Assembly: GCF_001898175.1 (NCBI RefSeq)
Contig: NZ_MKTH01000004.1
Location: 1 to 64,000, forward strand
From: Cellulomonas sp. 73-92
Lineage (GTDB): Bacteria; Actinomycetota; Actinomycetes; Actinomycetales; Cellulomonadaceae
Length of the DNA stretch: 64,000 bases
Direction of reading: 5' to 3'
Position numbers and translations under genes: made by a program. Positions 8,823-17,164 of the stretch are shown in pieces. The notes below the pieces were generated by a model. It was not told where the DNA came from. It searched no databases and worked only from the letters and a program-made list of their open reading frames with translations. The first letter of the stretch is position 1. Each line of letters starts with the position of its first letter.

Positions 8823-9706
8823 GCGTCGGCCCCCGGCCGCCAGATGGTCACGACCGCTGCGACCGCGACGGCCAGCATGACCAGCAGGTACATGGTCGCC
8901 ATGGCGCTGGCCAGACCGGGCTCGCCGAACCGGACCATGGTCCGGTAGATCAGCAGGCTCAGGGTCTGTGACGCGTTCTCAGGTCCACCGCCGGTCTGGA
9001 TCAGGATGATGTCGAACGCCTTGGCCGCGTCGATGCCGCGGACGATGAGGGTCACCGCGATCACCGGTCGGAGCAGCGGCACGATGATGCGCCGCAGCAG
9101 AGTCCACCCCTTGGCGCCGTCGAGGCGTGCGGCCTCGATGACGTCGCCCGGGATGTTCTGCAGACCGGCGAACAGGACGAGGGCCATGAACGCCGTGGTG
9201 AGCCAGATGTCGGGGATCGCCACGGAGAACAGCACGATCCGCGAGTTCGAGAGCCACCCGATGTCGCTGGCGGAATGCAGGATGCCGACGCGGGCCAGCA
9301 GGGTGTTGACGATGCCGGAGTTGTCGATCAGCAGGAACCGCCACAGCAGACCTGCCACGACCGGCGCGATCATCAGCGGGTACATGAAGATCGTCCGGAA
9401 CACCGCCGACCGACGGCCGATCGCGCTGAATAGGAGCGCCGTGGCCAGCCCGAGCACGAACTCCGCAGACACGACGAGAACGGTGTAGGCCAGGGTCCGT
9501 ACAGCCGAGCTGCGGAACCCGGAGCTGGCCAGGGCGGTCGTGTAGTTGCCCAGCCCGACGAAGGTGCGCGGACCTCCGGCGATCGGCGAGATGTCGTAGA
9601 AGCTGTTCATGACCAGCCGCACGATGGGCCAGGCCACGAAGGCTGCGAGGAAGAGCGCCGCCGGCACCATCAGGAGTGCGGCGAAGCGTCGGTCGGTGAG
9701 ACGCAC
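8819..9706 (-). CDS. ABC sugar importer permease, MalF type (GH91 operon)
   Basis: 295-residue permease with six predicted helices; the first is near residues 9-27 (ALLMVPAALFLAAFVAWPI). The EAA loop is VIEAARLDGAKGWTLLRRIIVPL. It starts with GTG at 9706, preceded by AGAAGG. It is separated from its binding-protein gene by a strong hairpin (9763-9802), a layout that often keeps binding protein in excess over membrane subunits. Confidence 0.9.
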   Translation of the reverse strand: MRLTDRRFAALLMVPAALFLAAFVAWPIVRLVMNSFYDISPIAGGPRTFVGLGNYTTALASSGFRSSAVRTLAYTVLVVSAEFVLGLATALLFSAIGRRSAVFRTIFMYPLMIAPVVAGLLWRFLLIDNSGIVNTLLARVGILHSASDIGWLSNSRIVLFSVAIPDIWLTTAFMALVLFAGLQNIPGDVIEAARLDGAKGWTLLRRIIVPLLRPVIAVTLIVRGIDAAKAFDIILIQTGGGPENASQTLSLLIYRTMVRFGEPGLASAMATMYLLVMLAVAVAAVVTIWRPGADA

Positions 9707-9762
9707 AGGGAACCTTCTGCCGGCGGCGTTGCCGCGCTACGGGGATGGGACGGGTGGTGGGG

Positions 9763-9802
9763 CGGGTGTGGCCGGCGCTGCAGGGCGCGCCGGCCACACC
9801 CG
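9763..9802 (-). terminator. Intra-operon hairpin after binding-protein gene
   Basis: Perfect 16-bp inverted repeat (9763-9778 with 9787-9802; arm CGGGTGTGGCCGGCGC) with an 8-nt loop, just 3' of the binding-protein stop at 9809. It is probably a partial terminator or mRNA 3' stabiliser, allowing lower expression of the permeases. Confidence 0.65.
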
Positions 9803-9808
9803 GGCCGC

Positions 9809-11167
9809 TCAGCCGACGATGCCTTCGATCTGCTTCTTGGCGTCGTCGAGCAGCTTCTGGTTGTCGGTGCCGTTGCCGTCAACGGCCTTCTGGATCATCG
9901 GGACGAGGACGGTGTCCACGATCTGCTGCCACTTGGCGTTGGCAGGCCGCGGCTGAGTCCCGTTGGCGCCGAGGGTCGTGATCAGCGGGTTGAGGTTCTC
10001 GTGGCCCGCCTGCGCCGCCGCGCTCTGCAGGGCCGACTTCGTCGCCGCGAGGCCCAAAGTGGTGTTCAGCCCCAGTGCGTTGTTCTCGTACGCGAACTCG
10101 ATGAACTTCTTGGCCTCGGCCGAGTTCTTCGTGGCCTTCGGGACGGACAGGTACCAGGCGCCGGGGATGGCGCCGATGCCGCCGTCACCCGCCGGCATGG
10201 GGGCGACGCCGACCTTGCCGTAGACGGGGGAGTCCTTCGGGATCTGGGTGTAGGCGTGCGCCCAGAAGCGGGTCATGGCCAGACCGCCCTGGTTGAACAG
10301 GTTCTGCGCCGCGGCCCAGTCGATCTGGGAGGCGCCGGCCGGTGCGACCTTGTCCTTGGTCGCCAGCTGCGTGTAGTAGTCGAGAGCCTTCTTGTGCGCG
10401 GCGTCGTTGATGATCACCTTGCCGCTGTCGTCCAGCACGACGTTCTTGTCACCGGCCTGCAGCACCGTGGCGAGCCACTCGGTCTCGACCTTGCCCTTGA
10501 CGTCCGTGCCGTACAACTTGGGCGTGCCACCGTTGGCTGCGGCGCTGTCCTGGGTGAAGAACTTGGCGACGTCGAGGTACTGCTGCCAGGTGGTCGGGAC
10601 GACCAGGTCGTACCCGTACTTGGCCTTGAAGGCGGCCTTCTTCGACTCGTCGTTGAACAGATCGGTGCGATAGAACAGCAGCTCGGCGTTGGTCCACGCC
10701 GGCATGCCGATGAAGTGCCCGTTGGACTGGGCCTCCTTCAACAGCGACGGGAACATGTCGCCCTTCACCTTGTCGGTGAACAGGTCGTCGATGGGCGTCA
10801 GACCGTCCTTGAACGCCGTGAGCCAGACTGCGTCGAGCGCCGCGACGTCGAACGACACGTTGCCCGAGGACAGCTCGCTGTTGAGCCGGTCGTACAGGCC
10901 GTCGTACGGCAGCTCGACGAACGTGATCTTGGTTCCGGTCTCCTGCGTGAACTTGTCGGCGACCGGCTGCAGCTCGCCGTGACCGCCGCCCTCAACGAGG
11001 ACGGTCAGCGTGCCGGCACCGCCGGCAGCTGCGGTTCCGGACGAGGTGCTCTTGCTGGTGGTGCCGCCCGCACCGCAGGCCGCGACCGTGACGAGGGTGG
11101 CTGCTGCCAGACCCGCCACCACTGAACGTCGCACCAGGCGGCGCGATCCAACTTCCCACGACCTCAT
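9809..11167 (-). CDS. ABC sugar importer, lipoprotein substrate-binding protein (GH91 operon)
   Basis: 452-residue family 1 solute-binding protein. The export signal is RRLVRRSVVAGLAAATLVTVAAC with a lipobox Cys31, so it is a membrane-anchored lipoprotein outside the cell. The ATG at 11167 is preceded by AAGGAG; a longer frame upstream reads through the operator and is unlikely. A promoter and double operator lie immediately upstream (11217-11275). It is the first gene of the binding protein/MalF/MalG/GH91 unit. Confidence 0.92.
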   Translation of the reverse strand: MRSWEVGSRRLVRRSVVAGLAAATLVTVAACGAGGTTSKSTSSGTAAAGGAGTLTVLVEGGGHGELQPVADKFTQETGTKITFVELPYDGLYDRLNSELSSGNVSFDVAALDAVWLTAFKDGLTPIDDLFTDKVKGDMFPSLLKEAQSNGHFIGMPAWTNAELLFYRTDLFNDESKKAAFKAKYGYDLVVPTTWQQYLDVAKFFTQDSAAANGGTPKLYGTDVKGKVETEWLATVLQAGDKNVVLDDSGKVIINDAAHKKALDYYTQLATKDKVAPAGASQIDWAAAQNLFNQGGLAMTRFWAHAYTQIPKDSPVYGKVGVAPMPAGDGGIGAIPGAWYLSVPKATKNSAEAKKFIEFAYENNALGLNTTLGLAATKSALQSAAAQAGHENLNPLITTLGANGTQPRPANAKWQQIVDTVLVPMIQKAVDGNGTDNQKLLDDAKKQIEGIVG

Positions 11168-11216
11168 CGAGGGGACTCCTTCGTCCTGTCGGGACGCACC
11201 GCGACCGTCGAGGTGC

Positions 11217-11243
11217 GCAAACGTTTTGCAAAAACGTTCACGC
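11217..11243 (-). promoter_or_regulatory. Double LacI-type operator for the importer/GH91 operon
   Basis: Two overlapping ACGTT-centred dyads, GCAAACGTTTTGC (11217-11229) and GCAAAAACGTTCACGC (11228-11243), placed directly downstream of the -10 box, where a bound repressor would block transcription. Confidence 0.7.
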
Positions 11244-11245
11244 AC

Positions 11246-11275
11246 AAAGTAGAGGGGTCCGTCTCCGGGCGTCAA
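11246..11275 (-). promoter_or_regulatory. Sigma-70-type promoter of the importer/GH91 operon
   Basis: Minus strand: -35 TTGACG (11275-11270), 18-bp spacer, -10 TACTTT (11251-11246). The operator follows immediately. Confidence 0.65.
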
Positions 11276-11682
11276 CCCGCGTCACGTCACGGTTCGGACA
11301 CGGCGCGCTGGAGTGCGGAACAGCGGCCACGATGCGCGTCTGAGGCGAGGGGCGGAGCGCGTCGTCCGTCGGGATGTCTGGCAGTGTCGGACGGACCTCG
11401 AGGTCACTGACGACTCGAGGAGTTCAGGTTGGAGCTCGTCGATCCCAGGAGCCTTCTGCGACGCGGTCACGCGCGAGGGCACACCTGGCCCCCGGCGGAT
11501 AGGGAGGCGCGCCGGGGGCCGGGTGCGGCCTAGCGGCCTACCCGCCGGCTGCGGGCGTGAGAGGCGAGGGGCGACCCCGGGGAAGGGCGCGGACCGCGCG
11601 GTGCGATGGCTCAGCCCGACGCCTGAAGGACGCCGGGCTCAGTTAGTCACACGGTTCTCGATGACCGCGGAGAACTGGCGAG
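11276..11682. other. Non-coding stretch between binding-protein promoter and GH32 terminator
   Basis: About 400 bp with no supported gene. It contains an imperfect inverted repeat near 11610-11645 (AGCCCGACGCC against GGACGCCGGGCT) that may be a second, weaker terminator. Nothing else is recognised. Confidence 0.4.
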
Positions 11683-11727
11683 ATCGTTGGACAGGCGCGG
11701 CCACAAAGCGCGCGCCTGTCCAACGAT
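11683..11727 (-). terminator. Terminator of the GH172-GH32 operon
   Basis: Perfect 17-bp stem (11683-11699 with 11711-11727; arm ATCGTTGGACAGGCGCG), 11-nt loop, 8 bp past the minus-strand GH32 stop. Confidence 0.8.
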
Positions 11728-11734
11728 TCGCAGA

Positions 11735-13003
11735 TCAGGACAGGGTCCACACGTCGGCGCTGGCGCCGCCCTCGACCGTCACGTGGTTGTCCCGATCAAC
11801 GGCGACCGGGGCGGCGAGCACTCCACCGGCGGTGAACACCTCGACGACCGGGCCGTCCAGCACGACGCGGACGTCCACTCCGTCGATCGGCATGGTGAAC
11901 GTCCCCGCCGACGTGGACACGGTCACCTCGGCAGCCGCCGCGACGACACGCACCGCGTCGTCGCCGATGGTGAGCGTGGCCCGTGAACCCGGACCGTCGA
12001 GCGTCATCGTGACGTCGACCGTGCTGCCGGCGTCCACCGAGGAGTCGCGGACGTCCGTGCTTCCGGCTGTCCGGGCCTTGGTGAGGCTCGGGTGAGGCGA
12101 TGCGACGACACGATCGCCGGCCAGGGCCAGGTGGTGCGGCAGCGAGTGTGCACTGGCCCACGTCCCGGCAGGGCCGTCGACGTCCCGCAGCCAGTAGATC
12201 AGCCCGCGTTCCCCGTCCCTGTCCTCGAACGCGGAGCCGGCGTAGTAGGACGGCCCGTACGAGAGACGACCCCACGACTCGGCCGTGAACCGGCCGTCCT
12301 CGTAGGTGCCGATCGCGTAGCCCTCGTAGTAGGGGACGAACGGCTCCCACACCGACACGGTCAGGACCCACTTGTCGCCGAGGCGGAACAGCTGGGGGCA
12401 CTCCCAGACGGCGCCCATCCAGACCGGCGTCGTCTCGTCGCGATGCCGTTCCGCCAGGAACCCGTCGTAACGCCACTCCTGGAGATCCTCGGAGGCGAAG
12501 GTCAGAGCGGTTGCGGTGCCGTCAGGCAGACCGGCGCCCATGAGCATGCGCCACGTGGTGCCGTCGTGGAACACGTAGGGGTCGCGGAACGCGACGACGT
12601 CCACGCCCGGGGGCAGCTCCGCGACGACGGCACCCTTGGTCCAGGTGTTCCACGTCGCGTCGGCCGGGCGCGCGATGCGGGCCTTGCCGATCTGGACGTC
12701 GTCCAGCTGGACTGTCGTGTAGAACAGCGCGGCCGGTTCGCCGTCCGGCCGCACGATGCTGCCGGACCACACGCCGTCGTCACCGTCACCCGGCTCGAGG
12801 GCGACAGGCCCCTCCGTCCAGTGCAGCCCGTCGGGACTGGTGGCGTGCCCCCACCGCTGGTTCGGGCCCCACTCGGTCTGCCCGGGCACGAACTGGAAGA
12901 ACAGGTGGTACTGGCCCTCGTGGTACGTCAGCCCGAGCGGGTCGTTGATCCACCCCTCCCTTGCCGTGAAGTGCAGGAGGGGACGCGTCAGGTCGTTGCT
13001 CAT
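11735..13003 (-). CDS. GH32 beta-fructosidase, second copy (intracellular)
   Basis: 422-residue GH32 enzyme. Nucleophile Asp21 is in WINDPLG, Asp141 in FRDP, and acid/base Glu201 in WECP. The usual Asn of WMNDPNG is Leu here, unlike the other GH32 gene in the window, which may reflect a different substrate. It has no signal peptide. It begins 15 bp after the GH172 gene, preceded by GAGAGGGA, and the two form a promoter-operator-controlled operon. A plausible role is hydrolysis of the linear fructobiose (inulobiose) released from difructose anhydrides. Confidence 0.9.
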   Translation of the reverse strand: MSNDLTRPLLHFTAREGWINDPLGLTYHEGQYHLFFQFVPGQTEWGPNQRWGHATSPDGLHWTEGPVALEPGDGDDGVWSGSIVRPDGEPAALFYTTVQLDDVQIGKARIARPADATWNTWTKGAVVAELPPGVDVVAFRDPYVFHDGTTWRMLMGAGLPDGTATALTFASEDLQEWRYDGFLAERHRDETTPVWMGAVWECPQLFRLGDKWVLTVSVWEPFVPYYEGYAIGTYEDGRFTAESWGRLSYGPSYYAGSAFEDRDGERGLIYWLRDVDGPAGTWASAHSLPHHLALAGDRVVASPHPSLTKARTAGSTDVRDSSVDAGSTVDVTMTLDGPGSRATLTIGDDAVRVVAAAAEVTVSTSAGTFTMPIDGVDVRVVLDGPVVEVFTAGGVLAAPVAVDRDNHVTVEGGASADVWTLS

Positions 13004-13018
13004 CGGTGTCCGTCCCTC

Positions 13019-14374
13019 TCAGCGCTGCTGGTCGAAGCGTGCGCGGATGTCCCGCGCTTGTGCGGCGTTGCCTGCTTCCCAGGCGTCGATCTCGGGGACG
13101 CGCTCGGCACGGACCCGGTCGCGTTCGGCCACGAACTTCTCCATCCGGGCAGCCGTCGCCTCTCGGGCCGCCTGCTGCGCCGGGCTGAGCGGCGGCAGGG
13201 GTGACGTGACGACGGCGTCGCGCGGACGCAGCGGCAGGCGATCCTCGACAGGCGGGATCGTCAGCGGTGCGGTGGGCAGCGTCTGGTACCAGTACGCGAC
13301 CGAGGCCCAGTCGTCGGACAGGTGGTTGGCGTGGCCGTGCTCGAACGACACCTTGATGCGCGTGGTGAAGCGGATCGGGTCGACCATGTGGAACCGGTAG
13401 CTGTGGTGGAAGCCGGGCACGTCCTCCTCGTGGACGATCGTGCCGTTCATCAGGTACGCGTTGTGCTGCATGCCCCACGCATGCCCGAAGTAGTCCTCCA
13501 TACCGGTGCCGTGCAGGCTGGGCGGCCAGGTGTCGTCGTCGATGAAGATCATGTCGTCGCCCTCGCCCCACCAGGAGCCCTGGAAGTGGCGCACGGCCAG
13601 GGTGCAGCCGACGTAGTGGCCGTGGCCCTCGACCTCGAGCGCGACGTAGTTGTCCTTCCCGTCCAGGTCCGGGATGTTGACCTCGATCGCGTTGGACTGC
13701 AGGTCCGGTCCCCAGCCGTTGCACGGACGCGCCTGCCGGTAGTGCGCGTGGAAGTAGGCCACGTCCTCGGCCAGCGGCTGCGGGTACAGCTCGTAGTCGA
13801 TGTAGAAGTACTGCAGGTAGGGCACGTCGTTCTGGTTCTCCACGACGACTCGCGCCCGCTTGTTGAACGGCATCTGGAAATAGCTGTTGAACGCCGCGGA
13901 GCCACCGAACGTGTGCAGCTCGGCCTCCTTCGCCGACACGGACAGCGGCAGCGACTCGTAGGACCCCGAGAGGGAGTTCATCAGCCCGAAGAAGTCCCCG
14001 AGAGGGGCGATCACGCTCGGAGTCTCCTGGTCGTCCCAGTAGATCTTCAGGACGACCTTCCGGTAGTAGTCCGGGTCGACGACCTCCCAGCTGACCCCGA
14101 GCGCGTTGTGGATCTCGAGCATCGGCACGCCGACGACGTCCGGGGGGATCTGGCCTGGCCCCGGTTGGAGCCGGCACGACTGCGTCATCCAGATGTGGGT
14201 GATCGCCCCCGGCCCCTCGAGGTCGGCCAGGACGCGCTCCTCGCCAGGGCGGATCAGCCAGTTGTCCCGGTTGCGACCGGTCTGGTCCCAGCTCGAGGAG
14301 CGCGCCGTTCGCACGTCCCGGGTTCGGGTGAGGTCTCCCAGGATGCCCTTCGCGGGCCCGGATTCACGGTCCAT
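13019..14374 (-). CDS. GH172 (DUF2961) enzyme, probable difructose-dianhydride hydrolase
   Basis: 451-residue member of the DUF2961 family, now CAZy GH172, which includes a bifidobacterial difructose dianhydride I synthase/hydrolase and D-arabinofuranosidases. The two catalytic-type glutamates are visible as Glu271 in WWGEGDD and Glu293 in GTGMEDYFG, at nearly the same numbering and spacing as the characterised bifidobacterial enzyme (from memory). The ATG at 14374 has GGGAGAA upstream. It lacks a signal peptide and lies next to GH32 and near GH91, so cleavage of a difructose anhydride in the cytoplasm is the likely reaction. D-arabinofuranoside hydrolysis is the main alternative. Confidence 0.82.
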   Translation of the reverse strand: MDRESGPAKGILGDLTRTRDVRTARSSSWDQTGRNRDNWLIRPGEERVLADLEGPGAITHIWMTQSCRLQPGPGQIPPDVVGVPMLEIHNALGVSWEVVDPDYYRKVVLKIYWDDQETPSVIAPLGDFFGLMNSLSGSYESLPLSVSAKEAELHTFGGSAAFNSYFQMPFNKRARVVVENQNDVPYLQYFYIDYELYPQPLAEDVAYFHAHYRQARPCNGWGPDLQSNAIEVNIPDLDGKDNYVALEVEGHGHYVGCTLAVRHFQGSWWGEGDDMIFIDDDTWPPSLHGTGMEDYFGHAWGMQHNAYLMNGTIVHEEDVPGFHHSYRFHMVDPIRFTTRIKVSFEHGHANHLSDDWASVAYWYQTLPTAPLTIPPVEDRLPLRPRDAVVTSPLPPLSPAQQAAREATAARMEKFVAERDRVRAERVPEIDAWEAGNAAQARDIRARFDQQR

Positions 14375-14494
14375 CGTCGTTCTCCCATCCTCGGTGCCTC
14401 GGGCAGCAGTGTCCGGCACACCGCGGCGTCGCCTCGTTGCGTCAGGCAGGCGCCGACTCGCGACGGGGCCTCGAGTGATCGAGGCCACCAGGCA

Positions 14495-14510
14495 TCGAAA
14501 CGTTTGTCGG
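14495..14510 (-). promoter_or_regulatory. LacI-type operator for GH172-GH32
   Basis: TCGAAACGTTTGTCGG, near-palindrome on ACGT, just downstream of the -10 box at 14519-14524. Confidence 0.65.
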
Positions 14511-14518
14511 TCGGGTGC

Positions 14519-14547
14519 AGCATGGTGCCCGGCACGGCGCGCGTCAA
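14519..14547 (-). promoter_or_regulatory. Promoter of the GH172-GH32 operon
   Basis: Minus strand: -35 TTGACG (14547-14542), 17-bp spacer, -10 CATGCT (14524-14519). The layout matches the promoters at 11246 and 14672. This 518-bp divergent region otherwise shows no gene. Confidence 0.55.
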
Positions 14548-14671
14548 GCGCCCCTGCGAGAGCTGGGGTTCACGCTGGTCCGCCGACGCGACAGCGCGGG
14601 AGTCCGGGTGTCTGTGCAGGTGGCGTGAGCACCAGCTCGGCAGCGGCGACCAGACCGGGGGACCCAGCCAC

Positions 14672-14701
14672 TTGACGATGCGTCGGGAACGGCTCTACGG
14701 T
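14672..14701 (+). promoter_or_regulatory. Promoter of the third importer operon
   Basis: -35 TTGACG (14672-14677), 18-bp spacer, -10 TACGGT (14696-14701), followed within 6 bp by an operator. Confidence 0.65.
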
Positions 14702-14706
14702 CACCA

Positions 14707-14721
14707 GGCAAACGTTTCGCG
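14707..14721 (+). promoter_or_regulatory. LacI-type operator of the third importer operon
   Basis: GGCAAACGTTTCGCG, the best match to the shared operator consensus, downstream of the -10 box. Confidence 0.7.
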
Positions 14722-14892
14722 TCGATCTCGCTCATCGTCGAGCACCGTGACCTGGTCGGCGTGGAACCACCGAGCACTGCCAACAGCAAGCCCTGGGGAC
14801 CACGGCCGTGGTGCGGATGCCCGGCCCGACCCTTCGGTCGCCGATCGACCGACGGCCCAGTACAGCGACGTGCGACAGGAGTGGAGCAGACG

Positions 14893-16218
14893 ATGAACAA
14901 CCAGCGACGACGGTGGGGCTATGCACACCCGCGCGGAGCCGCAGTGGCGCTGGCGGCGCTGACGGCACTCGGCCTGGCGGCCTGCAGCTCGGGCTCGGCT
15001 GGTGCCGGCAGCTCCTCGGCCGGCGGCAAGGTTCAGATTACGCTGTCGATGCAGAACCCCAACGTCCAGCAGCAGGACCCGGCCACGTACGCGATCGTCC
15101 AGGCCTTCCAGAAGGCCAACCCCGACATCACGGTGAAGCTCGAGGGGCAGACGGTCGACGAGCACGAGAAGGCGATGCAGGTCGCGGCCCAGTCAGGCAC
15201 GCTCCCGGACATCTTCTGGGTCTACAACTCCCTGGCCTCGCAGATGGCCCAGCAGGGCAAGCTGCTCGACCTCGGTCCGGTCCTCCAGAGCGGTGCCCTC
15301 ACCGACAAGTTCCCGAAGGCGATGCTGTCGGGCTACACCAGCAACGGCACCCAGTACGGCGTGCCCTACCAGTCGCTCGTGACGGGCCTGTACGTGAACA
15401 CCGCGATCCTGCAGAAGTACGGGCTCAGCGAGCCGAAGACCTTCGACGACCTGCTGAACGTCGCCCAGGTGCTGTCCAAGAACGGGGTCACGACCATCGC
15501 GCAGGGTGCGAGCAAGTCGGCCTACAGCGTGTGGGCGTTCCTGACGATGCTCGACAGGTTCGGGTACGAGGACAAGTACCAGGACATCCTCTCGGGCAAG
15601 AGCAGCTACAACAACGCCGACTTCCTGCGGCTCTACCAGCACATCGAGCAGTTGGCGAAGGCCGGCGCGTTCTCCAAGAACGTGTCCACCCAGACCTACG
15701 TGCAGGCGGTCGAGGAGTACACCAGCGGCAACGCCGCGATGCTCGACTCCGGCGTCTGGGCCGCCGGCGACATCCAGAAGAGCTCGGTCGCGGCCAACAC
15801 CAAGTTCTGGGCCGGTCCGACGTTCTCCGACGGTGTCGGTGACCAGAACCTGTACATGAACGCGCCGTCGGCGCCGCTGGTGGTCAGCGCTGAGGTGAAG
15901 AAGTCGACCGCCAAGCTCGACGCGGTCAAGAAGTTCATGGCGTTCTACTACGGCGACTCCGGCCAGCAGATCCTCGTGGACAACGCGCAGACGCCGGTCA
16001 CGAACTACAAGCCGAAGGTCGACGCCAGCGCTCAGCCCGTCTTCGCCTCGGTCCTGGCGGTGCTGCAGCAGGACGGCTGGCACAGCCCGGCCGCACAGCC
16101 GGACCTGGTGGTGTCGGCGGAGACCTCGAGCGCCATGTACGACAGCATCTACGGCGTGATCCAGGGCGTGTACTCCCCGTCCCAGGCCCTCGACGTGGTG
16201 CAGAAGACGATCCACTGA
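14893..16218 (+). CDS. ABC sugar importer, lipoprotein substrate-binding protein (third importer)
   Basis: 441-residue family 1 solute-binding lipoprotein. The signal segment AAVALAALTALGLAAC ends in lipobox Cys31. The ATG at 14893 follows an AGGAGTGGAG stretch; the frame is open further upstream but would include promoter DNA. It is the first gene of a unit with two permeases and a LacI regulator. It is divergent from GH172 and shares its operator type, so its ligand is probably part of the same fructan diet. Confidence 0.92.
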   Translation: MNNQRRRWGYAHPRGAAVALAALTALGLAACSSGSAGAGSSSAGGKVQITLSMQNPNVQQQDPATYAIVQAFQKANPDITVKLEGQTVDEHEKAMQVAAQSGTLPDIFWVYNSLASQMAQQGKLLDLGPVLQSGALTDKFPKAMLSGYTSNGTQYGVPYQSLVTGLYVNTAILQKYGLSEPKTFDDLLNVAQVLSKNGVTTIAQGASKSAYSVWAFLTMLDRFGYEDKYQDILSGKSSYNNADFLRLYQHIEQLAKAGAFSKNVSTQTYVQAVEEYTSGNAAMLDSGVWAAGDIQKSSVAANTKFWAGPTFSDGVGDQNLYMNAPSAPLVVSAEVKKSTAKLDAVKKFMAFYYGDSGQQILVDNAQTPVTNYKPKVDASAQPVFASVLAVLQQDGWHSPAAQPDLVVSAETSSAMYDSIYGVIQGVYSPSQALDVVQKTIH

Positions 16219-16225
16219 GCAACCG

Positions 16226-16267
16226 CCGCTCGGGGCAGGCGCGCGCCCAGCGGCCTGCCCCGAGCGG
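16226..16267 (+). terminator. Intra-operon hairpin after binding-protein gene
   Basis: Perfect 15-bp stem (16226-16240 with 16253-16267; arm CCGCTCGGGGCAGGC), 12-nt loop, between the binding-protein stop and the first permease. This is the same arrangement as at 9763-9802. Confidence 0.65.
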
Positions 16268-16291
16268 GCACACAGGACAGGAGGAGCCGAC

Positions 16292-17164
16292 GTGAAGTGG
16301 CTCAGCACTCGGCGAGCCCTTGCGCTCATGATCGCTCCCGCGTTCGCCGTCTACAGCCTGTACTTCGCGTACCCGATCGGGTACTCGCTGTACCAGAGCT
16401 TCACCAATGCGCAGGCGTTCGGCTCCACGAAGCTGGTCGGTGGGAAGAACTACGTGCAGATGGTGCGCGACACCTTGTTCTGGGGGTCGCTGCGTAACAC
16501 GGGGATCATCCTTCTCGTCTCGCTCGTCATCCTTCTGCCGGGCGCGTTCTTCCTCGCGCACCTGCTGAGCGGACGCGTCAAGGGTGCCGGCGCCCTGCGG
16601 GCCATGGTCTTCGCCCCGAACGTGATCGCGCCGATTCTCATCGGCCTCATCTGGGTCTTCATCCTCGACCCGCACATCGGCCTGGTGAACTCGCTGCTGC
16701 ACACCCTCGGCGTCCAGCACCCACCGGTGTGGATCGGGGGGACCACGTTGAGTCCCTGGTCCATCGGGGTGGTCTACACCTGGCAGACCGTCGGGTTCAT
16801 CATGACGATCTTCTACGCGGGAATCCGCATGCTGCCCCACGACGTGATGGAAGCGGCCTCGCTCGACGGAGCGACCGGTTGGCAGCGACTGCGGTACGTG
16901 ACCGTCCCGATGCTGCAGGAGACGTTCGGCATCACCACGGTGCTCGTCGTCACCGGTGTCTTCAAGATCTTCGAGCTCGTCTTCCAGCTGACCGGCGGCG
17001 GTCCCGTCCATCTGTCGGAGACGCTCGTCAGCTACACGTACTGGATGACGTTCTCCAACCAGAAGTACGGCTACGGCATGGCGCTGGCGGTCGTCATCAG
17101 CCTGCTCGGCGTCGTCGTCACCGTGGCACAGATGGCGTTCATGCGCCGCAGGAGGGCCTCATGA
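16292..17164 (+). CDS. ABC sugar importer permease, MalF type (third importer)
   Basis: 290-residue permease starting at GTG 16292, preceded by AGGAGG. The first helix is near residues 9-28 (ALMIAPAFAVYSLYFAYPIG) and the EAA loop is VMEAASLDGATGWQRLRYVTVPM. It overlaps the next permease as ATGA at 17161-17164. Confidence 0.9.
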   Translation: MKWLSTRRALALMIAPAFAVYSLYFAYPIGYSLYQSFTNAQAFGSTKLVGGKNYVQMVRDTLFWGSLRNTGIILLVSLVILLPGAFFLAHLLSGRVKGAGALRAMVFAPNVIAPILIGLIWVFILDPHIGLVNSLLHTLGVQHPPVWIGGTTLSPWSIGVVYTWQTVGFIMTIFYAGIRMLPHDVMEAASLDGATGWQRLRYVTVPMLQETFGITTVLVVTGVFKIFELVFQLTGGGPVHLSETLVSYTYWMTFSNQKYGYGMALAVVISLLGVVVTVAQMAFMRRRRAS

